Assembly (NCBI RefSeq): GCF_002846365.1
Contig: NZ_PJMW01000002.1
Span: 4,402,001-4,466,000 of the forward strand
Reading direction: 5' to 3'
Length of the DNA stretch: 64,000 nt
From: Nocardia fluminea
GTDB lineage: Bacteria > Actinomycetota > Actinomycetes > Mycobacteriales > Mycobacteriaceae
Under the pieces are notes generated by a model. That model made no database searches, was not told the DNA's origin, and saw only the letters and a program-made list of their open reading frames with translations. Of the stretch, positions 26,577 through 36,104 are shown one piece after another (positions within the stretch are counted from its first letter, which is position 1; every line of letters begins with the position of its first letter). Position numbers and translations under genes: made by a program.

Positions 26577-27176
26577 TCAGCTCAGGCGGCCCAGTGGCCG
26601 GGTCACCGCGGCACCGACTCGGGGAAGTCGGACAATCCGCGCGTTCCCGCCGACAGCGACATTGTCTACTCGCTCAGGATGCTCGATGCAATAGCGCGCG
26701 ACATGGCGTGCCAGCCGGAGGAGCTCGGCGTCGGAGCCGTCGAAGGACCCGAACTGGTCCAGGGGCACCTCGGGGCGAATCAGAGTTCCCTTACGAGTTT
26801 CGGTCTCGCGGGCGAAGTTCGACCGGGAAGACACCGAGATCCTGGTGGCCCGGCCGTAGGGGTTGAAGAAGAACGTCCAAGCGGTGGTCGGGCCGAGCTG
26901 ATCCTCACCGACCTGCTCGCTCAGCTGGCGCCACAGCTCGGGCAAGATCCGCTCGGCCTCGGCGATGACCGCGGGCACCGCTCGATTCGGATCGGCGGCG
27001 ATCGCGCGCAGCCACGGCTCGACGATCGGGGCGGTGCCCGTGCCCGCGACGATGAACTTCCCGCCAGCAGGCGCCCAGCATTTGGTGAAGTACGACCCGA
27101 CAGGGGCATTGGCGCCGAACGTGTCCATGACGATGGCGATCTCGTCATCGTCGAGCATCGAAATCAGCAACGTCAC
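26577..27176 (-). CDS. Ntn-hydrolase-like (proteasome-fold) hypothetical protein
   Basis: About 199 residues from GTG 27176. The N-terminal segment MTLLISMLDDDEIAIVMDTF with KFIVAGTGTAPIVEPWLRAI resembles bacterial proteins with a proteasome-like Ntn fold, in which a Thr at position 2 can become the nucleophile after Met removal. Later WTFFFNPYGRATRISVSSRS and a helical end (DAELLRLARHVARYCIEHPE) fit the sandwich layout. The family resemblance is from memory and moderate. The gene stands alone in a decayed patch, and its upstream side has been cut by a stop directly before the start. Confidence 0.5.
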   Translation of the reverse strand: MTLLISMLDDDEIAIVMDTFGANAPVGSYFTKCWAPAGGKFIVAGTGTAPIVEPWLRAIAADPNRAVPAVIAEAERILPELWRQLSEQVGEDQLGPTTAWTFFFNPYGRATRISVSSRSNFARETETRKGTLIRPEVPLDQFGSFDGSDAELLRLARHVARYCIEHPERVDNVAVGGNARIVRLPRVGAAVTRPLGRLS

Positions 27177-27244
27177 GATCGGCAGATTAGCCGGTCACCA
27201 CCGAAGCCGGTGATCGCAGGTGGATTCACCCCTGGCCCTGGGCC

Positions 27245-27397
27245 CTGCCGGAGAGCACCCTGCGGTACTGGGAACGGATCAGGCTCGTTCGTTGCGTCGC
27301 ACGGGACCTTTTTAGTGGTCATCGCTGCCACACCGACGACGACATCGACACGCTCGGCAACCTCCGCGCGCAGGGCATGCCGGTCGCCGACAGTTGA
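27245..27397 (+). pseudogene. MerR-type regulator fragment
   Basis: Fifty codons read LPESTLRYWERIRLVRCVAR, then GHRCHTDDDIDTLGNLRAQG, then MPVADS and a stop. This is the winged-helix part of MerR-family proteins (LRYWERiGL...GHRrYtd.Di). The first helix and the effector domain are missing, and there is no start codon. It is a relic. Confidence 0.65.
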
Positions 27398-27689
27398 AGC
27401 GACCAGCAACTTCTAGCATCCGGCGAAAATTTGGAACAACTTCGACCAGGATCGCCGGGTTACTCGCCCCATGCTCGGTGAGCACAAGTCCAGCGCAACG
27501 CACTGCCCTCTCGTAGTAGTCCCGGTGCGCAAGGCAACGATCAGTTGAAGAATATTCGGTCCAACAAGTCACACGTTCGCCATCGAATGCCAGATACGAA
27601 GGGCCTTTATCCTCTACTTATCCGCCAACTTTCGATGGTGGGATCGGAAAGTCGGTGAAACGCTCCGCCCCGAGGAGTGAGGTTTTCAG

Positions 27690-28184
27690 ATGTCAACTTC
27701 CGAACTACCGGCTTCGTCTCGATCTGGATCCGACTCCGTTGTTGTCCACGAGCCACTGCCGACGATGGGAAGGGACACGCTCACCGGCAAAGCCTCTCGC
27801 TATTCTGACGATTCCGACAACAACCGCGACGCTGTAGTTCTGCGACGCCGCCGCCGAGCTCCCATTGCGACCGAGACCAGCGACCTGTACGTCATCGCCC
27901 GCCTCGACATCGGTGATGCTGCGGCCGATGTCTACGACAGCGGGGTTCACTACGACATCCACGGCCATGACGGCGCATTCGGCCCCCACACCACCGCTAA
28001 CTGGTCAACGTCACTGCCTCTTGAACCGAACGTATCGGCCGACCTGGACGGCCTCGACCGGACTCTGGCCGCCGCTGGGTACTACCGCACCGGCGGGTGG
28101 CGTGAGAGGGTCACGGCCAGTGGCGCGGTTCGGTACTTCGCCGAAGCCACACCACTACATCGACAATCACGGGGGCACTGGTGA
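27690..28184 (+). CDS. Small paralogous protein, copy 2 (164 aa)
   Basis: The start ATG follows GGAGTGAGG at about 12 bases. The first ~65 residues are a Ser/Arg-rich extension absent from copy 1. The conserved domain then runs LYVIARLDIGDAAADVYDSG, NWSTSLPLEPNVSADLDGLD, RTLAAAGYYRTGGWRERVTA, SGAVRYFAEAT. The same order of conserved residues is present in the protein at 18827-19150. No family recognised. It lies between a MerR relic and an XRE-cupin regulator. Confidence 0.6.
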   Translation: MSTSELPASSRSGSDSVVVHEPLPTMGRDTLTGKASRYSDDSDNNRDAVVLRRRRRAPIATETSDLYVIARLDIGDAAADVYDSGVHYDIHGHDGAFGPHTTANWSTSLPLEPNVSADLDGLDRTLAAAGYYRTGGWRERVTASGAVRYFAEATPLHRQSRGHW

Positions 28185-28243
28185 GGCGATCGCTTCTGTC
28201 TGCGCGTGTCTCCCGTCGCCCCGACGCCGATATCCACGACCTT

Positions 28244-28780
28244 TCACCGGTGTGTCGCGCCTGGCTGATCGTGCACCACGACGAGGACCCTGGTCTTGGC
28301 GCGGCCACGCGCCCGAATGCGATGCGCCACGCTGGAATCGAAATAGGCGCTGTCGCCTTGGCTCATCGGTGTGACTTCGTCGCGGTAGTGCAGGTCGATC
28401 TGACCCTGAAGCACGTAGACCAATTCCTGTCCGGGATGCTCGGCATGATCCAGGTCCGCGTCATCGCGACGAGGGTCGAGAACGAACGGCGACATAGTCT
28501 TTCCGAGCATCGAGGCCCCGAGCATGCGCAGGTGCGTAGCCTTGTCGCCCTCTTCCGGCAGGCGGTCGACCACGAAGCTCTGGGACTCGGTATCGGCGGC
28601 GAAGAGCTGACCGACCTCGACCTCGAGCGCGGCAGCAACTTTGATCGCTACGGCAATAGACGGTGTGCTGCGTTCGCGTTCGATTTTCGACAGATAGCTC
28701 TTGGTCAGGCCGGTGCGCTGGGCAATGTCGTCGAGTGTGAGTCCACGCTGGCGGCGAACCGCACGAACCAACGACGTCAC
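28244..28780 (-). CDS. XRE-family regulator with C-terminal cupin
   Basis: The start is taken as GTG 28780 because GGAGG sits six bases upstream. The longer frame adds only unlikely residues. Residues 1-65 are a Cro/XRE helix-turn-helix (VRAVRRQRGLTLDDIAQRTG, LTKSYLSKIERERSTPSIAV). Residues 100-175 form a cupin (AEHPGQELVYVLQGQIDLHY, VTPMSQGDSAYFDSSVAHRI). Such regulators sense small metabolites and control adjacent catabolic genes. Here the neighbour is the DapA-like/aldolase operon on the same strand, whose promoter carries a 13-bp palindrome. Confidence 0.85.
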   Translation of the reverse strand: MTSLVRAVRRQRGLTLDDIAQRTGLTKSYLSKIERERSTPSIAVAIKVAAALEVEVGQLFAADTESQSFVVDRLPEEGDKATHLRMLGASMLGKTMSPFVLDPRRDDADLDHAEHPGQELVYVLQGQIDLHYRDEVTPMSQGDSAYFDSSVAHRIRARGRAKTRVLVVVHDQPGATHR

Positions 28781-28892
28781 GCCAACCTCCACTACTTCCT
28801 CGGCAAACAGCTCGCGTTTACAACGAACCCATTTGACCACATACCCGAGTGGCCGCCCAACGCCGAGCGAACAGAGCTGATACCGAGCGTCT

Positions 28893-29807
28893 TCACAGAC
28901 CCGCGAGGATGCTCTTCAGGGCGCTGATGTCGTCCTGGGTCGGAGGCAACAGAGGCCGCCGAGGCGCACCCACACCGAGACCGAGCAAATCGAGACCGGC
29001 TTTCACCGTGGCGGGCAGTCCGCCGGCGACGATGAACTCCAGTAGGGGCCGCAACGTGGCGTAAGTGGCTGCCGCGCGGGCAATCTCACCGTCGCGTACG
29101 GCGTGGTAGAGCTCGAGGCACAGCTGGGGCGCCAGGCAATGCGCGGCCGTGCACCATCCCGAGGCGCCATGGCTCAACGCGTCGAGGACCAGGGGGTTAC
29201 TGCCGTTGTAGTAGGGCAGCTGCCCGCCGCTGTAGTCACGGATGGCCGACATTCGGGCAAGGTCGCCAGTGGATTCCTTCACCATCTGCACGGCGGGGAT
29301 GGTTTCGAACATCGACACCAGCAGCCGCGGCGACATATCTATGCCACTGGTCGCAGGATTGTTGTAGACCATGATCGGCAATTCGATCGCATCGCCGATA
29401 CTGCGGTAGTGCTCGATGATCTCGCGTTCGCTGAGCTTCCAGTAGGAAACCGGCAGGATCATCACGGCGTCGGCGCCCGCGCGTTCGGCGCGGCGGGCCC
29501 GGCTGATCGTGGCTGCTGTGGTCAGCTCAGAGGCGCCGACGATGACGGGGACACGGCCCGCGACGACATCGATCGTCGTTTCGACGACGGCGTCGAACTC
29601 TGGTTCGGTGAGATAGGCCGACTCGCCGGTGCTTCCCGATGGCGCGACGGCGTGGGCCCCGGTGAGGACCAGTCGATTCACCAGTTCGGCGAGTTTGCCG
29701 GTGTCCACCGTGGTGGTTTCGTCATCGGCGAACGGGGTCACCGGGTAGGCGATGATGCCTTCGATCATGGTCAACGATCCTGTCCTGTCCTGGGATGTTT
29801 CGGTCAT
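28893..29807 (-). CDS. DapA/NAL-superfamily aldolase or synthase
   Basis: A 304-residue (beta/alpha)8 barrel of the dihydrodipicolinate synthase/N-acetylneuraminate lyase superfamily. The ATG at 29807 overlaps the stop of the aldolase gene (ATGA). Visible are IAYPVTPFADD, APSGSTGESAYLTEPEF (GxxGE motif), the conserved Tyr in MVYNNPATSGID, and the Schiff-base Lys in VQMVKESTGDLAR. Genes of lysine synthesis are usually elsewhere; coupling to a class II aldolase and an XRE-cupin regulator points to a catabolic pyruvate aldolase or hydratase. The substrate is not predictable. Confidence 0.88.
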   Translation of the reverse strand: MTETSQDRTGSLTMIEGIIAYPVTPFADDETTTVDTGKLAELVNRLVLTGAHAVAPSGSTGESAYLTEPEFDAVVETTIDVVAGRVPVIVGASELTTAATISRARRAERAGADAVMILPVSYWKLSEREIIEHYRSIGDAIELPIMVYNNPATSGIDMSPRLLVSMFETIPAVQMVKESTGDLARMSAIRDYSGGQLPYYNGSNPLVLDALSHGASGWCTAAHCLAPQLCLELYHAVRDGEIARAAATYATLRPLLEFIVAGGLPATVKAGLDLLGLGVGAPRRPLLPPTQDDISALKSILAGL

Positions 29808-30589
29808 CGGTTGATAACGTCGGGGTGCGAACGCAGGGCGCGTCGGGCGTAGTAGGCGAAATTGGCTTGGCTGCGGCGCGGAGTGAGAGTCCAATCGTGT
29901 GCCTCCCGCGCCAGCCGTTCGGGCAGAGCGACGATGGTTCCGGCGGCCATGGCCGCCAACTGCAGTGCGGCGGCACGCTCGATGAGCACTGCGAGCGAGC
30001 ACGCTTCCTCGATGCTCGCCGCGGCGACGACGTGACCGTGATGAGCTAGCAAAATCGCCTTCTTGTCCCCGAGGGCTGCGCTGATGATCCGCCCCTCCTC
30101 ATTACCGACCGGGACACCGGGCCAGTCCGACAAGAATGCGCAGTCGCCGTAGAGCGGGGCGAGGTCCATCTGCGATACGACCAACGGCACCTCCAGCATC
30201 GATAGCGCGGCCACGTGGAACGGGTGGGTGTGCACTATGCACTGAACATCCGGTCGGGCGCGGTAAATCCAGCTATGGAAACGGTTGGCGGGATTGGCCA
30301 TTCCGCTGCCGTCGAGAACCTGAAGATCTTCGTCCACTAGCAGCAGGTTGTCCTCGGTGATCTCGTCGAAACCCAGCCCGAGTCGCTGGGTGAAATAGGT
30401 GCCCGGGTCGTCGGCGCGGGCGGTGATCTGACCGGCCAGGCCGGAATCGTGTCCGGCATCGAAGAGCGTGCGGCAGGTCAAAGCGAGCTTCTGTCTTGTC
30501 GTCCAGCCCGTATCGCCGAACTCGGCGGACATCGCCGACTGCGCGCGGTCCTTCAAAGCTTCTTTTGTGTCGGTGAGCGTTTCGGTCAC
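29804..30589 (-). CDS. Class II aldolase/adducin family protein
   Basis: The GTG at 30589 has GAGGAGGAG directly upstream and fixes the start; 261 residues. The zinc site is visible: His-x-His in QCIVHTHPFHVAALSML and a later His pair in ILLAHHGHVVAAASIEEACS. GHDSGLAGQITARADDPGTY near the N-terminus is the typical opening. These cytosolic enzymes cleave or epimerise phosphorylated or hydroxy-acid sugars. It is the first gene of the operon with the DapA-like gene and is preceded by a promoter with an internal palindrome. Confidence 0.88.
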   Translation of the reverse strand: MTETLTDTKEALKDRAQSAMSAEFGDTGWTTRQKLALTCRTLFDAGHDSGLAGQITARADDPGTYFTQRLGLGFDEITEDNLLLVDEDLQVLDGSGMANPANRFHSWIYRARPDVQCIVHTHPFHVAALSMLEVPLVVSQMDLAPLYGDCAFLSDWPGVPVGNEEGRIISAALGDKKAILLAHHGHVVAAASIEEACSLAVLIERAAALQLAAMAAGTIVALPERLAREAHDWTLTPRRSQANFAYYARRALRSHPDVINR

Positions 30590-30626
30590 AATTCTCCTCC
30601 TCGAGCGAGCGGTGGAACACACCCAA

Positions 30627-30655
30627 CCGTATGACACATGGTGTCCTATAGTCAA
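30627..30655 (-). promoter_or_regulatory. Promoter and operator of the aldolase operon
   Basis: On the minus strand a -35-like TTGACT (30655-30650) is followed by the palindrome GACACCATGTGTC (30645-30633) and then a weak -10 region (ATACGGT) about 40 bp before the GTG start. The palindrome lies in the spacer, an ideal place for repression. The XRE-cupin protein is the likely binder (inference). Confidence 0.55.
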
Positions 30656-31179
30656 CAATGTTTCATCTGCGGTATGCCGGTCACGCGACTCGTCCAGGCG
30701 ACAGGCGCCCCCGCGAGCAACTCCCGCCGCGACAGCCAACGCCGTTGATCTGTGGCGTGACTACCCGAAGAGGCGAGCACATACAGGGGTGAGCGTTTTC
30801 TTGTTTGTGGACGCTGATGCTTGCTCGAAGGAGCAGCGAGTCCTGGACGGGCAGGCTTCGGCGCGTGTTGGGCACAAGCGGTTTCGTGGTGCTGTTGCCG
30901 TCGGCTGCGTGCGAGATGTCGACTGAGCCCCGCATCAAGATTTCCGCTGACGGTGTCCCTTCCGATATATTGTTCTGGTATACGATGATTTGCCCGAGCG
31001 TCAGGTCGAGATCGTCTACCGGGCATCTGACGGGACGCCGGGATACAGCAGGGGCGGTCGAGAGCCTCTAGGTGACGTCGCGAAGGTGGGGAAAGTGAAA
31101 GTGGCCGATTCCACTGGTTTCTTGATCATGACGGTGGCTTCACGTTCACTGAGTTCGGTTTTCTCGTGAGGTCGACCTG
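30656..31179. other. Gene-poor interval
   Basis: 524 bp between the aldolase promoter and the TetR gene. No supported gene on either strand. An AT-rich stretch (GATATATTGTTCTGGTATACG, in part, near 30963-30985) could be a promoter. Confidence 0.35.
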
Positions 31180-31869
31180 ATGCCGACGCCCACTGAACTG
31201 CGTAAACGTCCCCAACAGGATCGTGCGAAGGAAACAAAAACGCGGATCCTCGCGACGGCCGCTCAGCTGTTCGGCGCCCGGGGCATCGGCAATACCTCGA
31301 CGAATCGGATCGCCGCGGAAGCGGGCATGAGCATCGGCACTCTCTACCGGTATTTCGCCGACCGCGAGGAGATCGTGAAGGAGCTCACCGACGATCTGTT
31401 CGTGCAAGCCGAGGCGCAATACGGCCGACTGCTCACAACGTCGGTCGCCGACGAACCTCGGCGCGACACTGTCGCCGCGATCATCCGCGTCGGGGTCGAG
31501 ATCCTCGTAGCCAACGCCCCCCTGGTGCGTGCCTTGGTGGCCGATCTTCAGTTCTATGGCAGTGGGATTCCTGAGTTCGAGCCGCGACTCCGGATGTTGA
31601 TCAAGCTTTACCTGATCCAATCTTTGGGCCCGACCCATGATCTCGACATCGACACCATGGCCTACATCGTGCTCAACGCAGGCTTCTCCACCGCGCTTCG
31701 CTCGGTGAAGATGGAGGAAGAGGGCATGGACCGCGACGTTGTGATCGACCAGACCGCCGACATGATCGGTCTCTGGATCACCGCGGTAGCAGAAGTTGAC
31801 TCACTCGACACCGCTCGCGGAAACAGCGTGGCGCCCCGATCCGAGGACCCGAGCTCTCCTCGGAGTTGA
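31180..31869 (+). CDS. TetR-family regulator, paralogue 1
   Basis: A 229-residue regulator. The N-terminal HTH is clear: TRILATAAQLFGARGIGNTS, TNRIAAEAGMSIGTLYRYFA. The ligand-binding domain contains VGVEILVANAPLVRALVADL, QFYGSGIPEFEPRLRMLIKL, and ends FSTALRSVKMEEEGMDRDVV. The protein at 54719-55429 matches it at roughly three residues in four, an unusually close pair. Its own target is unclear, since the next downstream stretch is gene-poor. Start ATG 31180 gives a normal N-terminus. Confidence 0.9.
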   Translation: MPTPTELRKRPQQDRAKETKTRILATAAQLFGARGIGNTSTNRIAAEAGMSIGTLYRYFADREEIVKELTDDLFVQAEAQYGRLLTTSVADEPRRDTVAAIIRVGVEILVANAPLVRALVADLQFYGSGIPEFEPRLRMLIKLYLIQSLGPTHDLDIDTMAYIVLNAGFSTALRSVKMEEEGMDRDVVIDQTADMIGLWITAVAEVDSLDTARGNSVAPRSEDPSSPRS

Positions 31870-32960
31870 GACGCCTGCGTAGGGGCCATGTCGATGTCCG
31901 GCTGCGGCGGGCAGAGTCAGGAGCCCCTGTTGCTAGTGGCGATTCGCCCTTCGTGAATTCGGTGTAGGCAGAGCTTAGCCGAGTCTGCAGTAGCGGTGCG
32001 TCCTGATGGCCGGTACTGGAATACGACTATCGGGAAGACCCGCTACAGGTTCAGCTCCGCCGCTCATTCATCACCGATGGGGCCTCGCGCTCTTTACCGA
32101 AATGGCCCCGCTTCGCCGTCGCTCTTGCCAACTCCACGAGCTCCCTCGGGTCCTGCTGGGTGTCGGAAATCTGTTGTTCCAGAACGGTTCTCTGCCATCC
32201 TTGAGACGCGCTCGATAACGCTTGGCATCATCGCCAAGCAACTTCGCTGGGTTCTTCGTCGCCGCTGTTTACTTGTCGCGGCAGCGGCGTTGCGCAGGGG
32301 TGTGGCGGCGACCGACTCCGACCGGTCACCGCCACATCGGTGCCGACGATGTCGCGGATCACGGCGCTGGGATCGGCGGTCACCGTTACAGCAACCACAA
32401 CAAGTTTACCTACGCGATCATGCGCAATGTTAACGACTGTTCGACAGACAACTCGCGATGCTCGTCGCGATGACATCTACAGAAACGCCCACGGCGAGTG
32501 GTCAACTCGACTCTGACATGAGTAATGGGCTCCCGACCATGACGTGGTAACTGCTAGTTCCGTTGAAGATCGGGACGCTGCGGCCGGTGTCGGCGACAAG
32601 GGGTGCGCTGTGGTGAGGACCGGTGCCGACCGGCCGATCCGCCTCGCTCTCGGTCGGCGGCGAGCGGATCGACCACCGACGAACACAGCAATCTGGGCAC
32701 CGCGACTGAGGCACCTTCGGACTGGATCTCGGGCCGCTGCCATGCAAGACCGCAGCAAGTCTCCGTGGACAGTCATCTGTCGTCGACACCTTCTTCCTTC
32801 TGACTGCGTCGCGAGGAGTTTCGCGCGTCCACACGGTGAGCATCCAGGTGAACCTGGGTCTTGGCCCTGACATCGGATGCCTCGCCATAAGCGGGCGAAT
32901 GTGCGGCGGCCGCGTCAGGATTGGTTACCGTTTTGGTGGCGACCGCCCCTTCCTATGCAC
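31870..32960. other. Gene-poor interval of 1.1 kb
   Basis: No supported gene. A minus-strand frame around 32300-32430 (AHDRVGKLVVVAVTVTADPS and AVIRDIVGTDVAVT) looks slightly protein-like but has no start or family. Everything else is shadow frame. Confidence 0.35.
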
Positions 32961-34375
32961 TCAGAGCTGCTGTCGAGGCAGATAGCGGTAAGCCGAGGTA
33001 GAGATGAAAACAAACCCGCCAGCTGTTACGGCGATGCCGATCCGTGCGCCGAGCACGGGGTCCGTTTGGACCAGGCGCAGTCCCAAGACAGCGATCCCGA
33101 CTGCCATGCCGATGTGGCGGGCAGTGTTCAACACCCCGGAGGCGAGCCCCGCGTAGTCGGGGTCTGCCGAGGAAATTGCTGCTCCGTTGCAGCTCGGTCC
33201 GAAGAGCCCGCATCCGAATCCTGCGACAGCGGTTCCGAGTAGGAGGACCGGCCAACTGCTTCGATCGCTCACGCCCAGGCAGATCAGCGAACCCAGCGTC
33301 GCGACGACAGCGCCTGCGATCAGCAGCCAGCGCGCTCCTTTGTGGGACCATCGCCTGTTCAGGACGAGGGTGGCAAAAGTCCACAGCGCGGCGAAAGGAA
33401 CGAAGAACAGACCGGCGCCGAGGGCGTCGTATCCCCATCGGCTCTGCAGGAAGATCGCGATCATGAACTGCAGTCCGTAGGCCCCGAACTGGAATGCGAA
33501 ACCGTTGGCGATAGAGGCGGAAAAGGCCGAGTTCCCGAACATGCCCAGTGGAAGAACGGGGGCACGGACATGCAATTCCGTAGCGATGAACGCGATCAAC
33601 AGCGCGGGGCCCGCCACCAGTGCAACGATTGTCAGTGGGTCGGTCCAACCCCGCTCCCCGCCCTCGATCAGGGCAGCAACTAGGAACCCGAGTCCGAGAA
33701 TCGCCAGAATCTGACCGAGCCAGTCGAAGGATTCGCCGTCCCGCCGCGCCGTTTCACCGATGTGCCATGCCAGCCACAGGGCGAGGAGTCCGATGGGGAC
33801 ATTGATGAAGAAGATCGATCGCCAGCCCAGTGTTTCGGTCAGTACTCCGCTGCCGATCGGGCCGACGATCAGCGCTATCCCGCCCGTGGCCCCCATACGG
33901 TAATCGCCTTGGCCCGTTGCGCAGGATCTGGATAGGTGCGCGCGATGATCGCCAACGTGGTTGGCAGTACACCGGCGGCGAAGAACCCCTGAAGGAAGCG
34001 CGAGGTCATCAGCGCCACGAGCCCAGGACTGACCGCACAGGCCAGCGATGCCGCAGTGAAGCCGCCGAGTGCGCACAGAAACAGCCGCCGGGCACCGATG
34101 CGGTCGGCGAGCAGGCCAGCGCTGAGAAGCAGTGCGGCCAGCGGAATCGTGTAGATGTTGATCAGCCACTGCAATGCGGCCATGGTTCCGCCGGTAACGA
34201 GCTGAATCGACGGGAGCGCGATATTGAGCGCGCTGCCATCGAGCAAGATCATGAAAAAGCCCAGGCAGATCGCCGCCAAGGCGGCTCTCGGACTCGAACC
34301 CTCCGATGTCGTATTCCCCTGCGAGCGGGCAACTGTGGCCTTCTCGTGCCGCCCCGAGGATGTCAATGCCTCCAT
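32961..34375 (-). pseudogene. MFS drug exporter (DHA2 type), frameshifted
   Basis: A 14-helix EmrB/QacA-like exporter split by one frameshift. The N-terminal part (from ATG 34375, with AGGGG upstream) has LGFFMILLDGSALNIALPSI, ALQWLINIYTIPLAALLLSA, GLLADRIGARRLFL (motif A) and MTSRFLQGFFAAGVLPTT. At the G-run near 33893 one base appears to be missing. The other frame then continues GATGGIALIVGPIGSGVLTE, TLGWRSIFFINVPIGLLALW to the natural end at 32961. Length when repaired is about 470, normal for the family. It may be truly dead, or the error may be in the sequence. Confidence 0.85.
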
Positions 34376-34398
34376 TGTCGCCCCTTTCGACAGAACGC

Positions 34399-34445
34399 TG
34401 TACCTTCGAGTACAACGTTGTCGACTGTACATACTGATAGGTACA
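34399..34445. promoter_or_regulatory. Two TGTAC/GTACA operators between exporter and TetR
   Basis: TGTAC-N6-GTACA (34399-34414) and TGTAC-N10-GTACA (34426-34445) lie in the 78-bp divergent region. They are the expected sites for the TetR protein encoded to the right, repressing itself and the exporter. Confidence 0.6.
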
Positions 34446-34453
34446 ATGGCTCG

Positions 34454-35011
34454 ATGAGCACCGCCGACCGCCTCGTGGCGAGCATGCAGACACTGTTGTG
34501 GGAGAACGGTTTCACCGGCACCAGCCCGCGGGCGGTCCAGCAGCTCGCCGGTGCAGGCCAAGGCAGCATGTACCATCATTTCCGCGGCAAGACAGATCTG
34601 GCCATCGCCGCGGAACACCGGATGGCAGACGAGCTCAAGGCCCAGATCCAGCAGCGCCTGCAGAGTGGTTCGACGGTACGCGACCGGATCGCCGCGTTCC
34701 TGACCGTCGACGAGAACGTTCTGAGGGGTTGCCGCCTCGGCCGACTGGTCCAAGATTCAGCAGTCGTCGCAGATCCCGCACTGCTGGAGCCGATCTCGAC
34801 CATGTTCACTTGGATTCAGGACCAGATCCGACAGGTTTTGGCCGACGGTAAAGCGCGGGGTGAACTCGCGGCCGACTTGGACATCGATGCTCTGGCCACC
34901 ACTATTTTGGCGCTCAGGCAAGGCGCCTATGTCCTGGCGCGTGGCGCTCAGTCCGAGGAGCCTTTCCGTCGAGCCGCGGCCGGGATCTTGCAGCTAATTC
35001 CCGGCCGATGA
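34454..35011 (+). CDS. TetR-family regulator of the divergent exporter
   Basis: A 185-residue protein. The HTH is TADRLVASMQTLLWENGFTG, TSPRAVQQLAGAGQGSMYHH, FRGKTDLAIAAEHR. The ligand domain has CRLGRLVQDSAVVADPALLE and ATTILALRQGAYVLARGA, like the YcdC/TetR_C groups that sense xenobiotics. It is divergent from the MFS exporter gene and separated from it by two matching palindromes, the standard arrangement for an efflux repressor. ATG 34454 is preferred; ATG 34446 is out of frame. Confidence 0.9.
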   Translation: MSTADRLVASMQTLLWENGFTGTSPRAVQQLAGAGQGSMYHHFRGKTDLAIAAEHRMADELKAQIQQRLQSGSTVRDRIAAFLTVDENVLRGCRLGRLVQDSAVVADPALLEPISTMFTWIQDQIRQVLADGKARGELAADLDIDALATTILALRQGAYVLARGAQSEEPFRRAAAGILQLIPGR

Positions 35012-36104
35012 TGTCTGCTCGTCGCCTCGCAGCGAAGCGTTCGGCTCAGACGACCCTGTTCGCACCATCATGCCGTGTAGCACAATTCGCAGGTCCCGGC
35101 CGAGTTCTCCAGGTTGCGTCGCCTGTCCAGACCATCGGCACTGCGCGCCGAGATAGGCTTCACGCAAACATTTCTCTCCGATCCGCGTCGACGTGTCAGT
35201 CGAACTCGTTGTCTCGCTGCCTCGCACGGATCAGATCGGCAAAACACGGCCACGGTGTGCGGTGCCTGGTTCGCCAATATCGAAACGACACGGCGGCGGT
35301 GTGACCGACGTCCGCGTCGACCACCGACATTGCGGTCACGGTCCTCGGCGTGGCGCCGGAGAGCGCGAACGCCGCCCCTCACAAGACTGCGGACGCCGAC
35401 GCGAACTTCGTCGACTTGGCCGCCACATCCGGCCTACACCAGTTTGCGTCCTACCCTGTCGCCCCGTGAGCAGCTCGAAAGCTGGCAGGAGCGCCACTAT
35501 GTTCGTTGCGGACGCCACCGACTGGTCGACGGCACCGTCGGACGCGCCCTGCTGCGACGTGTGCTGCGGATTCGCGGGAACTGCCCCGACTGCAGCCAGG
35601 ACCGCCCAAAGGCCTGAGTTGAGGCCCGATCGGATCCCGATCTGCACGAGATGGCGTGCTGACGGACCGTAGTTGCCTGCGTTCGCCACGGCACCGAGGG
35701 AAAGTTGCACGGCGGCCAGCTTGGCGATACCGATATCACCGTCGAAGATATTGCGAGAGAATGCATTAGGACTCGGCCAGCACTATGCGGACCATGGGGC
35801 TCGACCACCACACGAGATGCTGCCCCCGCCCGAAGCCGCAAGAGCGCCCATAGGCGGGTACCCGACGGTACGTATCGGAAGCGCGCCTGCCGCAACGCGA
35901 CACCGGTCGCGAATCCATGCCGTCACTCACCCCACGATCACCCAGCAACCCCTGATCAGACCCCCGAAATAGCTGGCTGAGACAGGTTTTAGGACTCATC
36001 ACAGCGAACAAGCAACCTTCACTGATGATGCCACTAACGCAGCGTGATCGTGCGGGGGCAGCCGTATCCTCGAAGGAGGGGGCCGAGCGAGGGGAGCACT
36101 GGCT
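35012..36104. other. Gene-poor interval with a short remnant
   Basis: No intact gene in 1.1 kb. The plus-strand frame 35305-35469 reads STTDIAVTVLGVAPESANAA, PHKTADADANFVDLAATSGL, HQFASYPVAP, which is protein-like with GC-rich third positions. It starts directly after a TGA, so it can only be a 3' fragment. A minus-strand frame ending at 35336 (SARHLVQIGIRSGLNSGLWA) is another weak candidate. Confidence 0.35.

Noticed and set aside
28181..28927. 248-aa plus-strand frame over the XRE-cupin gene
   Set aside because: Antisense to a clear HTH-cupin protein.
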